A DNA stretch of 64,000 nt from Mycobacteroides salmoniphilum (GCF_004924335.1 NZ_CP024633.1:4712001-4776000), one strand, 5' to 3'. Counted from the first letter of the stretch, positions 45,294 through 55,203 are shown. Notes: generated from the sequence alone by a model not told the origin. Program-made: numbers and translations.

Positions 45294-48200
45294 GGAAGGC
45301 GCTGGACCCGCTACCGGATCCCGAATCCGACGACACGATCGAAGAGCTTTCGGACGCGGCCGTCGTCGCGCACTCGGGCTCAATGGCAGTGGCCACCCTG
45401 ATCAGCCGGATCACCGGTTTCATCAAACTGCTGTTGATCACCGCGGCGCTCGGCGCCGCATCCGCGAGCGCGTTTTCGACGGCCAACCAGCTGCCCAACA
45501 TCATTGCCGCGCTTGTGCTCGAGGCCACGTTCACCGCCATATTCATTCCGGTACTCACCCGCGCCGAGCGCGAGGACGCCGACGGCGGTCAGGCATTTAT
45601 CCGCAAGCTGCTGACCATCGCCACCACGCTGCTGCTGGTGACGACGGTGCTGTCGGTGCTGGCCGCACCGCTGCTCGCCTCGCTGCTGCTCGGCTCTGAC
45701 CCGAAGGTCAGTACGCCGCTGACCACCGCACTGGCCTATCTGCTGCTGCCACAGATCCTCTTCTACGGACTGTCCTCGGTCTTCATGGCGATCCTCAACA
45801 CCCGCAACGTCTTTGGTCCTCCGGCGTGGGCTCCGGTGTGGAACAACCTCGTCGCCATCGCCGCTCTGATTCTGTTCTGGCTGATGCCTGGTGAGCTCAC
45901 CCTCGACCCGACACGGATGAGCGATCCGAAACTTCTGGTGCTCGGCATCGGTACCACGCTCGGCGTGGTCACCCAGGCCCTGGTGCTGCTCCCCGGGATC
46001 CGTCGCCAGCAGATTCCCCTGCGACCGTTGTGGGGGGTTGACGACAGGCTCAAACAGTTCGCCGGCATGGCCACGGCCATGTTCGCGTACGTGGCGATCA
46101 GCCAGCTCGGGTTAGTCATCACCAACCGGATCGCCGCCGGCGCCGCCGAATCCGGACCCATCATCTACAACCAGACCTGGATGATCCTGCAGCTGCCCTA
46201 CGGGGTGGTCGGCGTCACCATTCTCACCGCGGTCATGCCGCGGCTCAGCCGCAACGCGGCCGCCGAGGACACACCCGCCGTGGTCCGGGACATATCCTTG
46301 GCCACCCGGCTCACGATGGTCGTGTTGATCCCGGTGGTGGCGGTGATGACCGTCGCCGGTCCGGCGATGGGGCCGGCGCTCTCCGCGTACGGGCACTTCA
46401 CCCTCGGCAACGCGCATTACCTCGGGCTCTCCATCTCGCTTTCGTCCTTCACTCTCATCGCGTATGCCCTTGTGCTGCTGCAACTTCGGGTGTTCTACGC
46501 ACGGCACGAGGCGTGGACGCCCACGCTGATGATCGTCGTGATCACCGCGGTAAAGATTGTCGGCTCGGTGATCGCCCCGCACCTCACCGACGATCCCAAC
46601 CTGGTCGCGGGCTATCTCGGTGCCGCCAACGGCCTCGGCTTCGTCGCGGGCGCCGTCTGCGGATATCTGTTGTTGCGCCGAAGCATCGGGCGCGCCTCCG
46701 GACCGCTCATCGGCCCGGACGTCGCCCGCACGGTGCTGATCACCCTTGCCGTCTCGGTGACCGCCGCCGCCATCGGCCTGGGCGTCGACCGCGGATTCGA
46801 CCTGGATCTGCTCACCCGGGCGGGAGGTGGCCTGGGCTCGGTCCTGCGGCTGGCCATCCTGGGCACCGTCATGCTGACGGTCACCTTCGCGCTCATGGTG
46901 GCGGTCAGGCTCCCGGAGGCACTGAGCGTGGTCTCCATGCTGCAGCGCCGTCTGGGCGGCCGACTCGGGGCCAACATCCAAGATCACGCTTCGGTCATGG
47001 GCAACTCCCCTGCGCCATCCCTGCCGTACCCTGATTCGGGTGATCGAGTCGGCGACGACAGTGCCGACGACTCGACAACCGCAAACAAACCAGCGCACGG
47101 GGGCGGTGCTGATACGAGAAAGGGCGGGGCCGTGACAGACACCCCAGGGTCATCGACCCGGTCTGTTTCCACCCAGTCCCCATCCGGGGGTGCAGTACCT
47201 ACCTCGGTGAGGCCCGGTGCCAGTATCGCGGGCGGCCGCTACCGTCTGCTCACCTCGCACGGAGGCCCGGACGGGCTGCAGTTCTGGCAGGCCACCGATA
47301 CCGAGCTGAATCGGCCGGTGGCACTCACCATCATTGATGGCGCCACCTTCAGCTCCGATCAGGTACAGGACATCCTCTCGAACACCCTGCGGCTCAGCAA
47401 GATTGGATCAGCGGGCCTGGCTCGCGTGCTGGATGCCGTGCGTGAGGGAACCGGCGGCATCGTCGTCGCGCAGTGGGTCCGAGGCGGTTCGCTGCGCGAG
47501 GTCGCCGATACCGAGCCGTCCGCCGTGGGTGCCAGCCGAGCCGTCCGATCCCTCGCGGAAGCCGCCGACGCTGCCTTTGAGGCCGGGACGGCGCTGAGCA
47601 TCGACCACCCCGATCGCGTGCGTATCAGCATCGACGGAGACGCCGTGCTCGCGTTCCCCGCCACCCTGTCCTCGGCCACCGCGGACGAGGATGTTCACGG
47701 CCTCGGAGCCGCCCTGTATGCGCTGACCACACGCCGCTGGCCGCTCGCCGAAACCGGCCAGCCAAGCGGGCTCCCCGGTGCCAATCGGGCTCCCGACGGT
47801 CTGCCAGTCGAGGCACGGATCATCGTTCCCACGGTCCCCGCGGAGATCTCCAATGTGGCCGCACGTGCGCTGAGCGATGATCCCGGTTCTGCCGCCGACC
47901 TACTCGACGGACTGGAATCGGCCATCGCGAGCGTCGACCACACCACCATGCTGGAGCCCGCCGCCGCAGCACCCACCCAAGCGCTGAACATCGGCCGGGC
48001 CCACGGGTTCCAGGGTCCGGACGACTCCGCTGACGACGAAGATTTCGAAGATGCCGACGACGAGGACCCGGAAGAAGCGGCACGCCACCGCAAGATCTTC
48101 CTGATCGGGCTTGGCGTGGTTGGAGTCCTCGTCATCTCGCTGTGCATCGCTCTGGGCGTCTGGGTCACGCGAATCTTCGGCGACGTCGGTCCCCTGGACA

Positions 48201-48715
48201 AGATCAATATCGGCATCGGATTACCCACCCAGTCATCCAACGGCGACACCGTGAAGCCAGGTAGCGCCGCCAAGATTGTGCAGGCGACCGTGTTCCCTCC
48301 GGGTCCCGACGCCGATCAGCCCGGCAAGGCGGGCCTAGCCGTGGACGGCAACGCTTCCACGTCATGGGCAACCGACACCTATACCGACGCCGATCCCTTC
48401 CCGGTGCTGTTCAAACCCGGTGTGGGCCTACTGCTCGATCTGCAGTCCGCGAGCGCTCTGAGCAGCGTAACCATCGAATCTCACAGTGTCGGAACGCAAG
48501 TGCAGATTCGTTCCGCCGACTCGGCTACGCCCGGCTCCCTCAATGACACCCAGGAGATCTCCGCTACCACCACACTGCAGTCCGGCAAAACGACGATTCC
48601 GATCACCAGCAGCGCGCAGGTCTCTCATGTGCTGGTGTGGATCAACAAGCTGGGGTCCACCAATGGTGATCACCACGCGGAGATCGGCGAAATCACGGTC
48701 TCAACTGCTTCCTAG
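45281..48715 (+). CDS. murJ: MurJ lipid II flippase fused to a pseudokinase
   Basis: 1144 residues. The MurJ core (about 30-560) has 14 or so helices, including LISRITGFIKLLLITAALG and NRIAAGAAESGPIIYNQTWM. A disordered linker leads to an intracellular kinase-like domain (about 640-890; RYRLLTSHGGPDGLQFWQAT) lacking the catalytic loop, then a membrane helix (IFLIGLGVVGVLVISLCIALG) and an outer beta domain resembling discoidin (LAVDGNASTSWATDTYTDAD). In M. tuberculosis the pseudokinase is phosphorylated and bound by FhaA. GTG 45281 with GGGAGGGG upstream. Confidence 0.93.
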   Translation: MAAVRKALDPLPDPESDDTIEELSDAAVVAHSGSMAVATLISRITGFIKLLLITAALGAASASAFSTANQLPNIIAALVLEATFTAIFIPVLTRAEREDADGGQAFIRKLLTIATTLLLVTTVLSVLAAPLLASLLLGSDPKVSTPLTTALAYLLLPQILFYGLSSVFMAILNTRNVFGPPAWAPVWNNLVAIAALILFWLMPGELTLDPTRMSDPKLLVLGIGTTLGVVTQALVLLPGIRRQQIPLRPLWGVDDRLKQFAGMATAMFAYVAISQLGLVITNRIAAGAAESGPIIYNQTWMILQLPYGVVGVTILTAVMPRLSRNAAAEDTPAVVRDISLATRLTMVVLIPVVAVMTVAGPAMGPALSAYGHFTLGNAHYLGLSISLSSFTLIAYALVLLQLRVFYARHEAWTPTLMIVVITAVKIVGSVIAPHLTDDPNLVAGYLGAANGLGFVAGAVCGYLLLRRSIGRASGPLIGPDVARTVLITLAVSVTAAAIGLGVDRGFDLDLLTRAGGGLGSVLRLAILGTVMLTVTFALMVAVRLPEALSVVSMLQRRLGGRLGANIQDHASVMGNSPAPSLPYPDSGDRVGDDSADDSTTANKPAHGGGADTRKGGAVTDTPGSSTRSVSTQSPSGGAVPTSVRPGASIAGGRYRLLTSHGGPDGLQFWQATDTELNRPVALTIIDGATFSSDQVQDILSNTLRLSKIGSAGLARVLDAVREGTGGIVVAQWVRGGSLREVADTEPSAVGASRAVRSLAEAADAAFEAGTALSIDHPDRVRISIDGDAVLAFPATLSSATADEDVHGLGAALYALTTRRWPLAETGQPSGLPGANRAPDGLPVEARIIVPTVPAEISNVAARALSDDPGSAADLLDGLESAIASVDHTTMLEPAAAAPTQALNIGRAHGFQGPDDSADDEDFEDADDEDPEEAARHRKIFLIGLGVVGVLVISLCIALGVWVTRIFGDVGPLDKINIGIGLPTQSSNGDTVKPGSAAKIVQATVFPPGPDADQPGKAGLAVDGNASTSWATDTYTDADPFPVLFKPGVGLLLDLQSASALSSVTIESHSVGTQVQIRSADSATPGSLNDTQEISATTTLQSGKTTIPITSSAQVSHVLVWINKLGSTNGDHHAEIGEITVSTAS

Positions 48716-48832
48716 CTGCGGGATCGCCTGCCCGTCGAGCAGCTATCGAACGGTTTTCAGTATCGCTGCACATTTCTACCTCTATATTTTTCGCGGTAGT
48801 TGAAACCCGATGGCAACCTCGAATTTTGGCGT

Positions 48833-48846
48833 TGAACTGCAGTTCA
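48833..48846. promoter_or_regulatory. Perfect 14-bp palindrome upstream of sigM
   Basis: TGAACTGCAGTTCA is fully self-complementary and lies in the AT-richer 249-base gap between murJ and sigM, 118 bases before the proposed sigM start. It could be an operator for a dimeric regulator. It is not the mycobacterial LexA consensus. Confidence 0.55.
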
Positions 48847-48964
48847 TGTTGTTCAGTTACGGATGTCACTGTTACTGATAGTTGAAAGTTGTATAGCAGT
48901 TTGCTGCGGGGTGGCATTGTGGTCGACGTCACCACCCATTTTTGATTACTGTGCGCGTGTGGGC

Positions 48965-49549
48965 ATGGTTCAGGGGGTTCTCACGGCTCCTCAGCACTCG
49001 GACGCCGAGTTGTTGGCTGCCCACGTCGCCGGTGATCCTTCGGCCTTCGAACAGCTGTTCCGCCGTCACCACCGTCGGCTCTACCGACTCGCCCGGGCCA
49101 CCAGCCGCACCCCCGAGGATGCCGCCGATGCGCTCCAGGAGGCGATGCTGTCAGCACACCGCGGAGCCGCCAACTTCCGCAATGACGCCGCCGTCACCAG
49201 CTGGCTGTACCGCATTGTGGTGAACGCCTGTCTGGACCGTCTGCGTCGCACCAAGGCACACGTCCCGATCGAACTCGAAGAGGACGTCTACACCCTCGAC
49301 GACCCCGCAACCAATATCGATACCTCCATCGTCATCCAGAAGGCCCTGCTCCGGCTACCCGTCGAGCAGCGCGCCGCGGTCATCGCCGTCGATATGCACG
49401 GATATTCGGTGGCCGATGCCGCCCAGCTGCTCGGTGTGCCCGAAGGCACGGTGAAGAGCCGCTGCGCGCGGGCACGCGCACGCCTGGCCGTCGCCCTGCA
49501 CTATCTCGACAAAGCCGGCTCCGTCGAACCGGAAACCATCGACTACTAG
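48965..49549 (+). CDS. sigM: ECF sigma factor SigM
   Basis: Extracytoplasmic-function sigma factor, 194 residues from ATG 48965. Region 2: ELLAAHVAGDPSAFEQLFRR and EDAADALQEAMLSAHRGAAN, with SWLYRIVVNACLDRLRR. Region 4: LPVEQRAAVIAVDMHGYSVA and GVPEGTVKSRCARARARL. Longer starts exist (GTG 48959, GTG 48911). The stretch PPIFDYCARVG just upstream resembles the start of M. tuberculosis SigM, so the true start may be upstream. The gene is followed by its anti-sigma factor and the thioredoxin genes. Confidence 0.92.
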   Translation: MVQGVLTAPQHSDAELLAAHVAGDPSAFEQLFRRHHRRLYRLARATSRTPEDAADALQEAMLSAHRGAANFRNDAAVTSWLYRIVVNACLDRLRRTKAHVPIELEEDVYTLDDPATNIDTSIVIQKALLRLPVEQRAAVIAVDMHGYSVADAAQLLGVPEGTVKSRCARARARLAVALHYLDKAGSVEPETIDY

Positions 49550-49634
49550 CCGTGTGCCGCCGTGTCACGATCCGCCTACCAATTGGGCAACTGGCGTGGC
49601 CAGCGGTAGCTGGATATGGGAACAATGAACTCAA

Positions 49635-50534
49635 ATGGTCAGCAGCCCCCCGGACAGTCCCGAAGGCGAAGGTAACCTCGAGATGGTGAACCTCGCCGAG
49701 GTACCCCTGTCACTCGAGGTCCTGGCCGACCTGCAAGCCGGCGTCTATGACGCGCGGGACGCCGAAGTACTTCGGCAACGGGCAGAGCAGGATCCGGATG
49801 CGCGCACAGCGCTCGCCGCCCTGGATCATGTGCGTGCCGACCTGGTGGCGTGGATGGAGAGCCCCGCGCCCGAAGTGCCCGGGTCCGTCGTCGACAACAT
49901 CGTTGCCGCGTTGCAGGCCGAGTCGGCCAAGTCGACGTTGCCCGCGGTAGCTGAGCATGCCGCTCGGCCCGCCGATCCCCGGCTCAACCTGGTGACCGGT
50001 CCGGTTCCACTGGATCATCGCCGGCGCCCCGCGGCAAAGCGTCGCTGGATCGCATACTCCAGCGCGGGGTTGGCGGCGGCTGCCTGTGTCGCCGTCGCCC
50101 TCACCGTGGTTGCGCAGAACAATCACCGCGCCTCCGAGACCACCACCGCCGTGGCGGGTCCATCGCTCTCGCAACAGATCGCACCCAAGACGGCCGCTCC
50201 GATGGCGCCGGAGTTACCCCCGCAGAGCGCATTGGGTGAGGCCGCCTTCCCGATCTCCGGGAATGAGATCACCGCGCTCGTCGGCCGCACTCCCGCGTTC
50301 GGCGATCTTGAAAATGCCGCGCGGCGCGCGTCCTGCCTCACCGGTCTCGGCTTCTCCGCCTCGACACCTGTGCTCGGCGCGCAGACTCTCGATGTCGACG
50401 GCCCCGCTGTGCTGATGGTGCTGCCCGCCGAACGGCCGGGCGAGCTGTTGGCCGTGGCCGTGCGGCCCGGATGCAACCAGTCTGATCCACAGCGTGTGGC
50501 CCAGACCCGGATCGGTGCCGCACCCGGCCGGTAG
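49635..50534 (+). CDS. rsmA: Anti-sigma-M factor
   Basis: 299 residues: a cytoplasmic N-terminal domain that should bind SigM (LEVLADLQAGVYDARDAEVL), one membrane helix (about 138-160, YSSAGLAAAACVAVALTVVA), and an outer domain. It lacks the HxxxCxxC zinc motif of the ZAS group. The outer domain has CLTGLGFSASTPVLGAQTLD and a second Cys, a possible disulfide. It resembles Rv3912 in layout. Starts 49635 or 49683 are both possible. Confidence 0.9.
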   Translation: MVSSPPDSPEGEGNLEMVNLAEVPLSLEVLADLQAGVYDARDAEVLRQRAEQDPDARTALAALDHVRADLVAWMESPAPEVPGSVVDNIVAALQAESAKSTLPAVAEHAARPADPRLNLVTGPVPLDHRRRPAAKRRWIAYSSAGLAAAACVAVALTVVAQNNHRASETTTAVAGPSLSQQIAPKTAAPMAPELPPQSALGEAAFPISGNEITALVGRTPAFGDLENAARRASCLTGLGFSASTPVLGAQTLDVDGPAVLMVLPAERPGELLAVAVRPGCNQSDPQRVAQTRIGAAPGR

Positions 50535-50552
50535 GACGCCGTCCCCACCCGC

Positions 50553-50598
50553 TATCTCCCACCGCCCGCCCCGTGTATCTCCCACCGCCCGCCCCGTG
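50553..50598. repeat. Two tandem 23-bp repeats upstream of trxB
   Basis: Two exact 23-base copies (50553-50575 and 50576-50598), beginning TATCTCCCACCGCCCGCC, stand head to tail in the rsmA-trxB gap, 87 bases before trxB. An exact tandem duplication in a promoter could vary in copy number and affect trxB expression. Confidence 0.85.
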
Positions 50599-50684
50599 CG
50601 GAACATCCGGCTCTAGGCTGTTGTTTCAGCACTCGCAGGGCCTTGTGTGGAACAGGGACTCAGATCGGATCAGAAGGGAACCGC

Positions 50685-51662
50685 ATGTCGGAGGTTGTAT
50701 CGACCGAGTCCGAATCGGACGTCCACGAGCTCATCATCATCGGCTCCGGACCCGCTGGATACACCGCGGCGGTCTACGCAGCCCGTGCCCAGCTGAAACC
50801 GGTTGTCTTCGAGGGCACCCAGTTCGGCGGCGCGCTGATGACCACCACCGAGGTCGAGAACTACCCCGGATTCCGCGAGGGCATCATGGGGCCCGATCTC
50901 ATGGATCAGATGCGTGAACAGGCCATCCGCTTCGGCGCCGACCTGCGCACCGAGGACGTCGACGAGGTGTCTCTGCGGGGCCCGGTGAAGACCGTCACCG
51001 TCGGTAGCGAGGTCTACCGATCCCGGGCCGTCATCCTGGCCATGGGCGCCGCACCGCGGTATCTGGGTGTACCGGGCGAGGAGACCCTCCTGGGCCGCGG
51101 CGTGAGCTCCTGTGCCACCTGCGACGGTTTCTTCTTCAAGGATCAGGACATCGCGGTCATCGGCGGCGGTGATTCCGCGATGGAAGAAGCGACATTCCTC
51201 ACACGGTTTGCCCGCAGTGTGACACTCATCCACCGCCGCGACGAGTTCCGCGCCTCCAAGATCATGCTGGAACGGGCCTACGCGGATCCCAAGATCAACG
51301 TCCTGACCAACACCAAGATCATCGGAGTGGAGGGCACCGATTCGGTGACCGGCCTCAAGCTGGAGAACGCGGTGACCGGGGAGTCCTCGCAGCTGCCCGT
51401 CACCGGCATGTTCGTCGCGGTCGGACATGACCCGCGCAGTGAACTCGTCCGTGAGGTCGTCGATGTCGATCCCGACGGATACGTGCTGGTGCGGGACAGA
51501 AGCACCTACACCTCATTGGAAGGCGTGTTCGCCGCCGGCGACCTCGTCGACCGGACCTATCGCCAGGCCGTCACCGCCGCCGGAAGTGGTTGCGCCGCAG
51601 CCATTGACGCCGAACGGTGGCTCGCCGAGACTGCGCATTCCCAGACCCTTATCGAGGCCTAG
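50685..51662 (+). CDS. trxB: Thioredoxin reductase
   Basis: NADPH-dependent flavoenzyme that reduces thioredoxin, 325 residues. FAD site [20 protein letters not shown] site [13 protein letters not shown]; redox pair CATC in [16 protein letters not shown]-terminal FAD segment [23 protein letters not shown] 50685 has AGAAGGGA upstream. It forms an operon with trxA 29 bases downstream. In the SigM neighbourhood, as in M. tuberculosis. Confidence 0.96.
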   Translation: MSEVVSTESESDVHELIIIGSGPAGYTAAVYAARAQLKPVVFEGTQFGGALMTTTEVENYPGFREGIMGPDLMDQMREQAIRFGADLRTEDVDEVSLRGPVKTVTVGSEVYRSRAVILAMGAAPRYLGVPGEETLLGRGVSSCATCDGFFFKDQDIAVIGGGDSAMEEATFLTRFARSVTLIHRRDEFRASKIMLERAYADPKINVLTNTKIIGVEGTDSVTGLKLENAVTGESSQLPVTGMFVAVGHDPRSELVREVVDVDPDGYVLVRDRSTYTSLEGVFAAGDLVDRTYRQAVTAAGSGCAAAIDAERWLAETAHSQTLIEA

Positions 51663-51691
51663 CCTCACCGCCACTGATCACAAGGAGAATT

Positions 51692-52021
51692 ATGAGCGAC
51701 CACGCAACCGTTACCGTCACCGACGATTCGTTCCAGGAGGATGTCGTCTCTAGCAACAAGCCGGTGCTGGTGGACTTCTGGGCGACCTGGTGCGGGCCCT
51801 GCAAGATGGTGGCCCCCGTGCTGGAGGAGATCGCCAAGGACCACGGTGACGCGCTCACCATCGCCAAGCTGGATGTGGACGCCAACCCGGAGACCGCTCG
51901 CGCGTTCCAGGTGACCTCGATCCCCACGCTGATCCTGTTCCAGAATGGTGAGGCAACCAAGCGTATCGTCGGCGCCAAGAGCAAGTCGGCGTTGCTACGT
52001 GAGCTGGATGGGGTCGTCTAA
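51692..52021 (+). CDS. trxA: Thioredoxin
   Basis: 109-residue thioredoxin with active site WCGPC in [20 protein letters not shown] and the cis-Pro in [12 protein letters not shown] 51692 has AAGGAGAA seven bases upstream; the frame extends 25 codons upstream without family support. Partner of the preceding TrxB. In mycobacterial literature the gene here is called trxC or trxA. Confidence 0.96.
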   Translation: MSDHATVTVTDDSFQEDVVSSNKPVLVDFWATWCGPCKMVAPVLEEIAKDHGDALTIAKLDVDANPETARAFQVTSIPTLILFQNGEATKRIVGAKSKSALLRELDGVV

Positions 52022-52156
52022 CCGGCCCGACACCGCCCGGTCGACAACGCCGGGAGTTTCACCCATCGCCTAGGCATCTGAGACAATAATGCCGTCCAGA
52101 CGACGGGCAGCCGCTGTCCGGTCGATGGTCGTGCGGTTTCTTGTGAAAGGCGGAGT

Positions 52157-53344
52157 ATGACGACAGGCGCGTCGAACATTCGCCACGGCGATCGAGGCCC
52201 GGCCGTCACCGAGGTGCGCGAGGTACTCACCGCACTCGGGTTCCTGGAGGACCCCGATGAGGTCCTGGCGACCGGTCGGCACGTCGTGGTGGACCACTTC
52301 GATGCGACGTTGGACGACGCCGTGCGCGCGTTCCAGCAGCGCCGCGGCCTGCTGGTCGACGGCATCGTCGGTGCCGCGACCTATCGCACCCTCAAGGAAG
52401 CCTCCTACCGTCTCGGGGCACGCACCCTTTTCCACCAGTTCTCGGCACCCATGTACGGCGACGATGTGGCGACCCTGCAGGCGCGTCTGCAGGATCTCGG
52501 GTTCTACACCGGCCTCGTCGACGGTAACTTCGGCCTGCAGACCTACAACTCGCTCATGTCGTACCAGCGGGAGTACGGGATGACGGCCGACGGCATCTGT
52601 GGCCCCGAGACCCTGCGCTCCTTCCAGTTGTTGGGCCGGCACGTCACCGGCGGATCTGCGCACGCCATTCGCGAGACCGAGCACGTCCGTAACGCCGGCC
52701 CGCAGCTTTCGGGAAAGCGCATCGTGATCGACCCCGGTCTCGGCGGAGTCGACCGTGGCGTCATCGTGCCCGGCCGCGAGGGCCCGACCAGCGAAGCAGA
52801 CATGTTGTGGGACTTGGCAAGCCGCCTCGAAGGACGTATGACCGCCATCGGGATGGACACCTACATCTCGCGCGCCATTCAGAACAACCCCACCGACATC
52901 GAGCGCGCCACCTACGCCAACAATGTGGGTGCCGATCTGATGATCAGTCTTCGTTTCGACTCGCAGCCCACGGTGGCTGCCAGCGGCGTCGCGTCCTACC
53001 ACTTTGGCAACATGCACGGCTCGGTGTCCACCATCGGACACATGCTGGCCGACTTCATTCAACGAGAAGTGGCGGCGCGCACCGGGTTACGTGACTGTCA
53101 TGCGCACGGCCGCACCTGGGACCTGCTGCGTCTCACCCGGATGCCGACCGTTCAGGTGGACATCGGATACATCACCTCGCCGAATGACGTCTCCGTCCTC
53201 AGTGCCGCACACTATCGCGATGTGGTCGCCGAGTCGATTCTGGCCGCGGTCAAACGCGTGTACCTGCTCGGCAAGAACGACAGGCCCACGGGCACATTCA
53301 CCTTCGACGAGCTGCTGGCCCACGAATTGTCCGCGGGGAGCTAG
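52157..53344 (+). CDS. cwlM: CwlM, amidase-fold regulator of peptidoglycan synthesis
   Basis: 395 residues: two peptidoglycan-binding repeats (about 9-80 and 100-160) and an amidase_3 domain (187-375). Three expected zinc or catalytic positions are changed: DPGHGG is DPGLGG (L195), the ISIH motif is ISLR (R266) and the late Glu is D335; only E213 remains, so it should be inactive as a hydrolase. The C-terminus has RPTGTFTF, the threonines of which correspond to the phosphorylated site in M. tuberculosis CwlM, which controls MurA. Follows trxA. Confidence 0.93.
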   Translation: MTTGASNIRHGDRGPAVTEVREVLTALGFLEDPDEVLATGRHVVVDHFDATLDDAVRAFQQRRGLLVDGIVGAATYRTLKEASYRLGARTLFHQFSAPMYGDDVATLQARLQDLGFYTGLVDGNFGLQTYNSLMSYQREYGMTADGICGPETLRSFQLLGRHVTGGSAHAIRETEHVRNAGPQLSGKRIVIDPGLGGVDRGVIVPGREGPTSEADMLWDLASRLEGRMTAIGMDTYISRAIQNNPTDIERATYANNVGADLMISLRFDSQPTVAASGVASYHFGNMHGSVSTIGHMLADFIQREVAARTGLRDCHAHGRTWDLLRLTRMPTVQVDIGYITSPNDVSVLSAAHYRDVVAESILAAVKRVYLLGKNDRPTGTFTFDELLAHELSAGS

Positions 53345-53568
53345 TTCCCGCGTCGCACCTCGATGGCGCTCGCCGGGCAGAGGTGAGCCGCCGCAGCGGC
53401 TTCCGCCGCCTGATCCGCACGTAGCGCCCCGGCACTCCGTGGCATGGCGGTGCCGTCTGCATCTGCACCGAACAACTCCGGGTGTTGCGCAATGCAATAT
53501 CCCGATCCCATGCACAGGTCCTGATCGACGGTCACGGTGAACCCGCCGCCGGGCATGCTCATGCTCAC
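53341..53568 (-). CDS. 3Fe-4S ferredoxin for the adjacent P450
   Basis: 75-residue ferredoxin with CMGSGYC and a later HLCP, the three-cysteine CX5C...CP pattern of 3Fe-4S P450-partner ferredoxins. GTG 53568 overlaps the P450 stop (GTGA), so the two are translated together. It should pass electrons to that P450. Its stop overlaps the end of convergent cwlM. Confidence 0.92.
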   Translation of the reverse strand: MSMSMPGGGFTVTVDQDLCMGSGYCIAQHPELFGADADGTAMPRSAGALRADQAAEAAAAAHLCPASAIEVRRGN

Positions 53569-55181
53569 GCCCTCGTGAGGGTGACGGGCAGTCCGCCGTC
53601 CAGGGTCACCGAGAAATTGAAGTGATGCTTGGGTTTCCAGCCCCTTGGCAGCGTCAGCCGATATCTCTGGAAAATGATCGCCAGCAAGAACTGCGCATTC
53701 ATGTACGCCATTCCGGTACCCAGACAGTGGTGCCTGCCCGACCCAAATGGCATGAACGCCAACCTAGGGCGCTGCTTTGCCAGTGCCTCGTCCATGAATC
53801 GGTTGGGGTCGTAGGAGTCGGGGTCCACCCACCATCGTGGATCTCGATGCATCGAGTACAGCGACGGGCCGACTATGGTGTGCCGTGGGATGAAGTACCC
53901 GCCTATCACGTCGTCTTCCATGGCGAACCGCGGATTGAGGGGGTGGCCCTGCAGCCTCTGTCCCTCGTCGAAACACGCCTTCGCCCAAGCTAACTTGGGC
54001 AAGTCATCCGGGGTCGGAAGTGCGCCGTGTAATGAGCCAACCTCTGTGTACAGGCGCCCGAGGTGACCGGGCTGCGCCAGCAGTAGCGCAAGCGTCCACG
54101 ACAGCGACGCCACCACCGTCTCGTATCCACCCGCCATCAAGATCATCAGTTCCATACTGAGATCCCGTTCGGACAAGGGACTTCCGTCATCGTAGGTGGC
54201 CTCTAGCAACAGGCTCAACAGGTCCGGCGTCTCGACAGGATTGCGGCGACGCTCCTCAATCAGCCGCCTCGTCAGTCGCCGCAGTCGCCACATCGACCTG
54301 GGTGCGGTATCCCGACCGGGCAAGGGGAGCAGCCGTGGCAAGGGGCTCATCAGCGTCACCGAAGCCATCAGCGACATGAAAGTTCTTAAATCAACGTCGG
54401 TCTCGTGGATCTCTTGCTCGGTGATCGCCGATGAGAACATGGCGCGAAGGAACGCTGGCAAGGTCACCTGCGCGATGGCGTGCTGCAGATCCACCGCCTG
54501 ACCGGTGTCAACCCACCCTGACCACCGGTCCACTCGGATGACGAACTCGTCGGCGATCACCTCGGCTACCCGCGCCAGGTGGCGACGCCCGAACATCGGC
54601 ATGAGCATCCGGCGTCGCTGCCGGAACTTCTCCCCCTCGAGCATCGGAATCGCCGCGCCGATCATGCCCATCGCCGCCTGGCCCGGCCCGATCATGCTGT
54701 AACGCCCCGCGGGATCATCCATCACCTGGCTGGCGTAGTCCGGATGGTTTACCACGACAATGTTGCCGCCCAACGGAAAAGGGACACGATAGACATCGCC
54801 GTACTCGTTGGCGCAGCGCCGAAAGAACTCGAAGGGTTCCCGCCGCATCTCCAGGACGCTCCCCACCACGGGTCGGCCAACAGGGCCGGGCGGGGTCAGC
54901 GCAGAGCTCCCCACACCCCGCACTGCGCTCGATGCCGGCGGTATTCCTGCACGGGTCATCCACCACGGGTCATGCCGTAAGGACGCGAATCTCCCCTGTG
55001 CCCTGGCGATCTCGTTGACTTCGCGCACCGTTGGATTCATCGGCAGTGGCCCCCACTGCCCCGCAAGCTCGCGTGGTATGCCCTGTCCTGTTGCGGGGCT
55101 TTGGGTTTGAGCGCCTACGTGATTCTCTACGGGACAGGTCCCGGCCGTGGGCGAGGCCAGCGGTGACTGCGGCATATTCAT
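53565..55181 (-). CDS. Cytochrome P450
   Basis: 538-residue P450, long because of an N-terminal extension of about 100 residues. Oxygen-binding helix I: LMAGGYETVVAS. ExxR: EGQR. Heme loop: FGSGRHHCLGTGMAYMNAQ with the axial Cys. ATG 55181 with AAGGA upstream is preferred over TTG 55220. Paired with its own ferredoxin, next to a membrane protein and TetR gene. The CYP subfamily and substrate are not recognised; a lipid or polyketide-like substrate would fit. Confidence 0.92.
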   Translation of the reverse strand: MNMPQSPLASPTAGTCPVENHVGAQTQSPATGQGIPRELAGQWGPLPMNPTVREVNEIARAQGRFASLRHDPWWMTRAGIPPASSAVRGVGSSALTPPGPVGRPVVGSVLEMRREPFEFFRRCANEYGDVYRVPFPLGGNIVVVNHPDYASQVMDDPAGRYSMIGPGQAAMGMIGAAIPMLEGEKFRQRRRMLMPMFGRRHLARVAEVIADEFVIRVDRWSGWVDTGQAVDLQHAIAQVTLPAFLRAMFSSAITEQEIHETDVDLRTFMSLMASVTLMSPLPRLLPLPGRDTAPRSMWRLRRLTRRLIEERRRNPVETPDLLSLLLEATYDDGSPLSERDLSMELMILMAGGYETVVASLSWTLALLLAQPGHLGRLYTEVGSLHGALPTPDDLPKLAWAKACFDEGQRLQGHPLNPRFAMEDDVIGGYFIPRHTIVGPSLYSMHRDPRWWVDPDSYDPNRFMDEALAKQRPRLAFMPFGSGRHHCLGTGMAYMNAQFLLAIIFQRYRLTLPRGWKPKHHFNFSVTLDGGLPVTLTRA

Positions 55182-55203
55182 CAGTTCCTTTTCCGGAGTT
55201 CGA

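Noticed and set aside
48833..48846. LexA/SOS box
   Set aside because: The palindrome TGAACTGCAGTTCA lacks the mycobacterial TCGAAC-N4-GTTCGA pattern.
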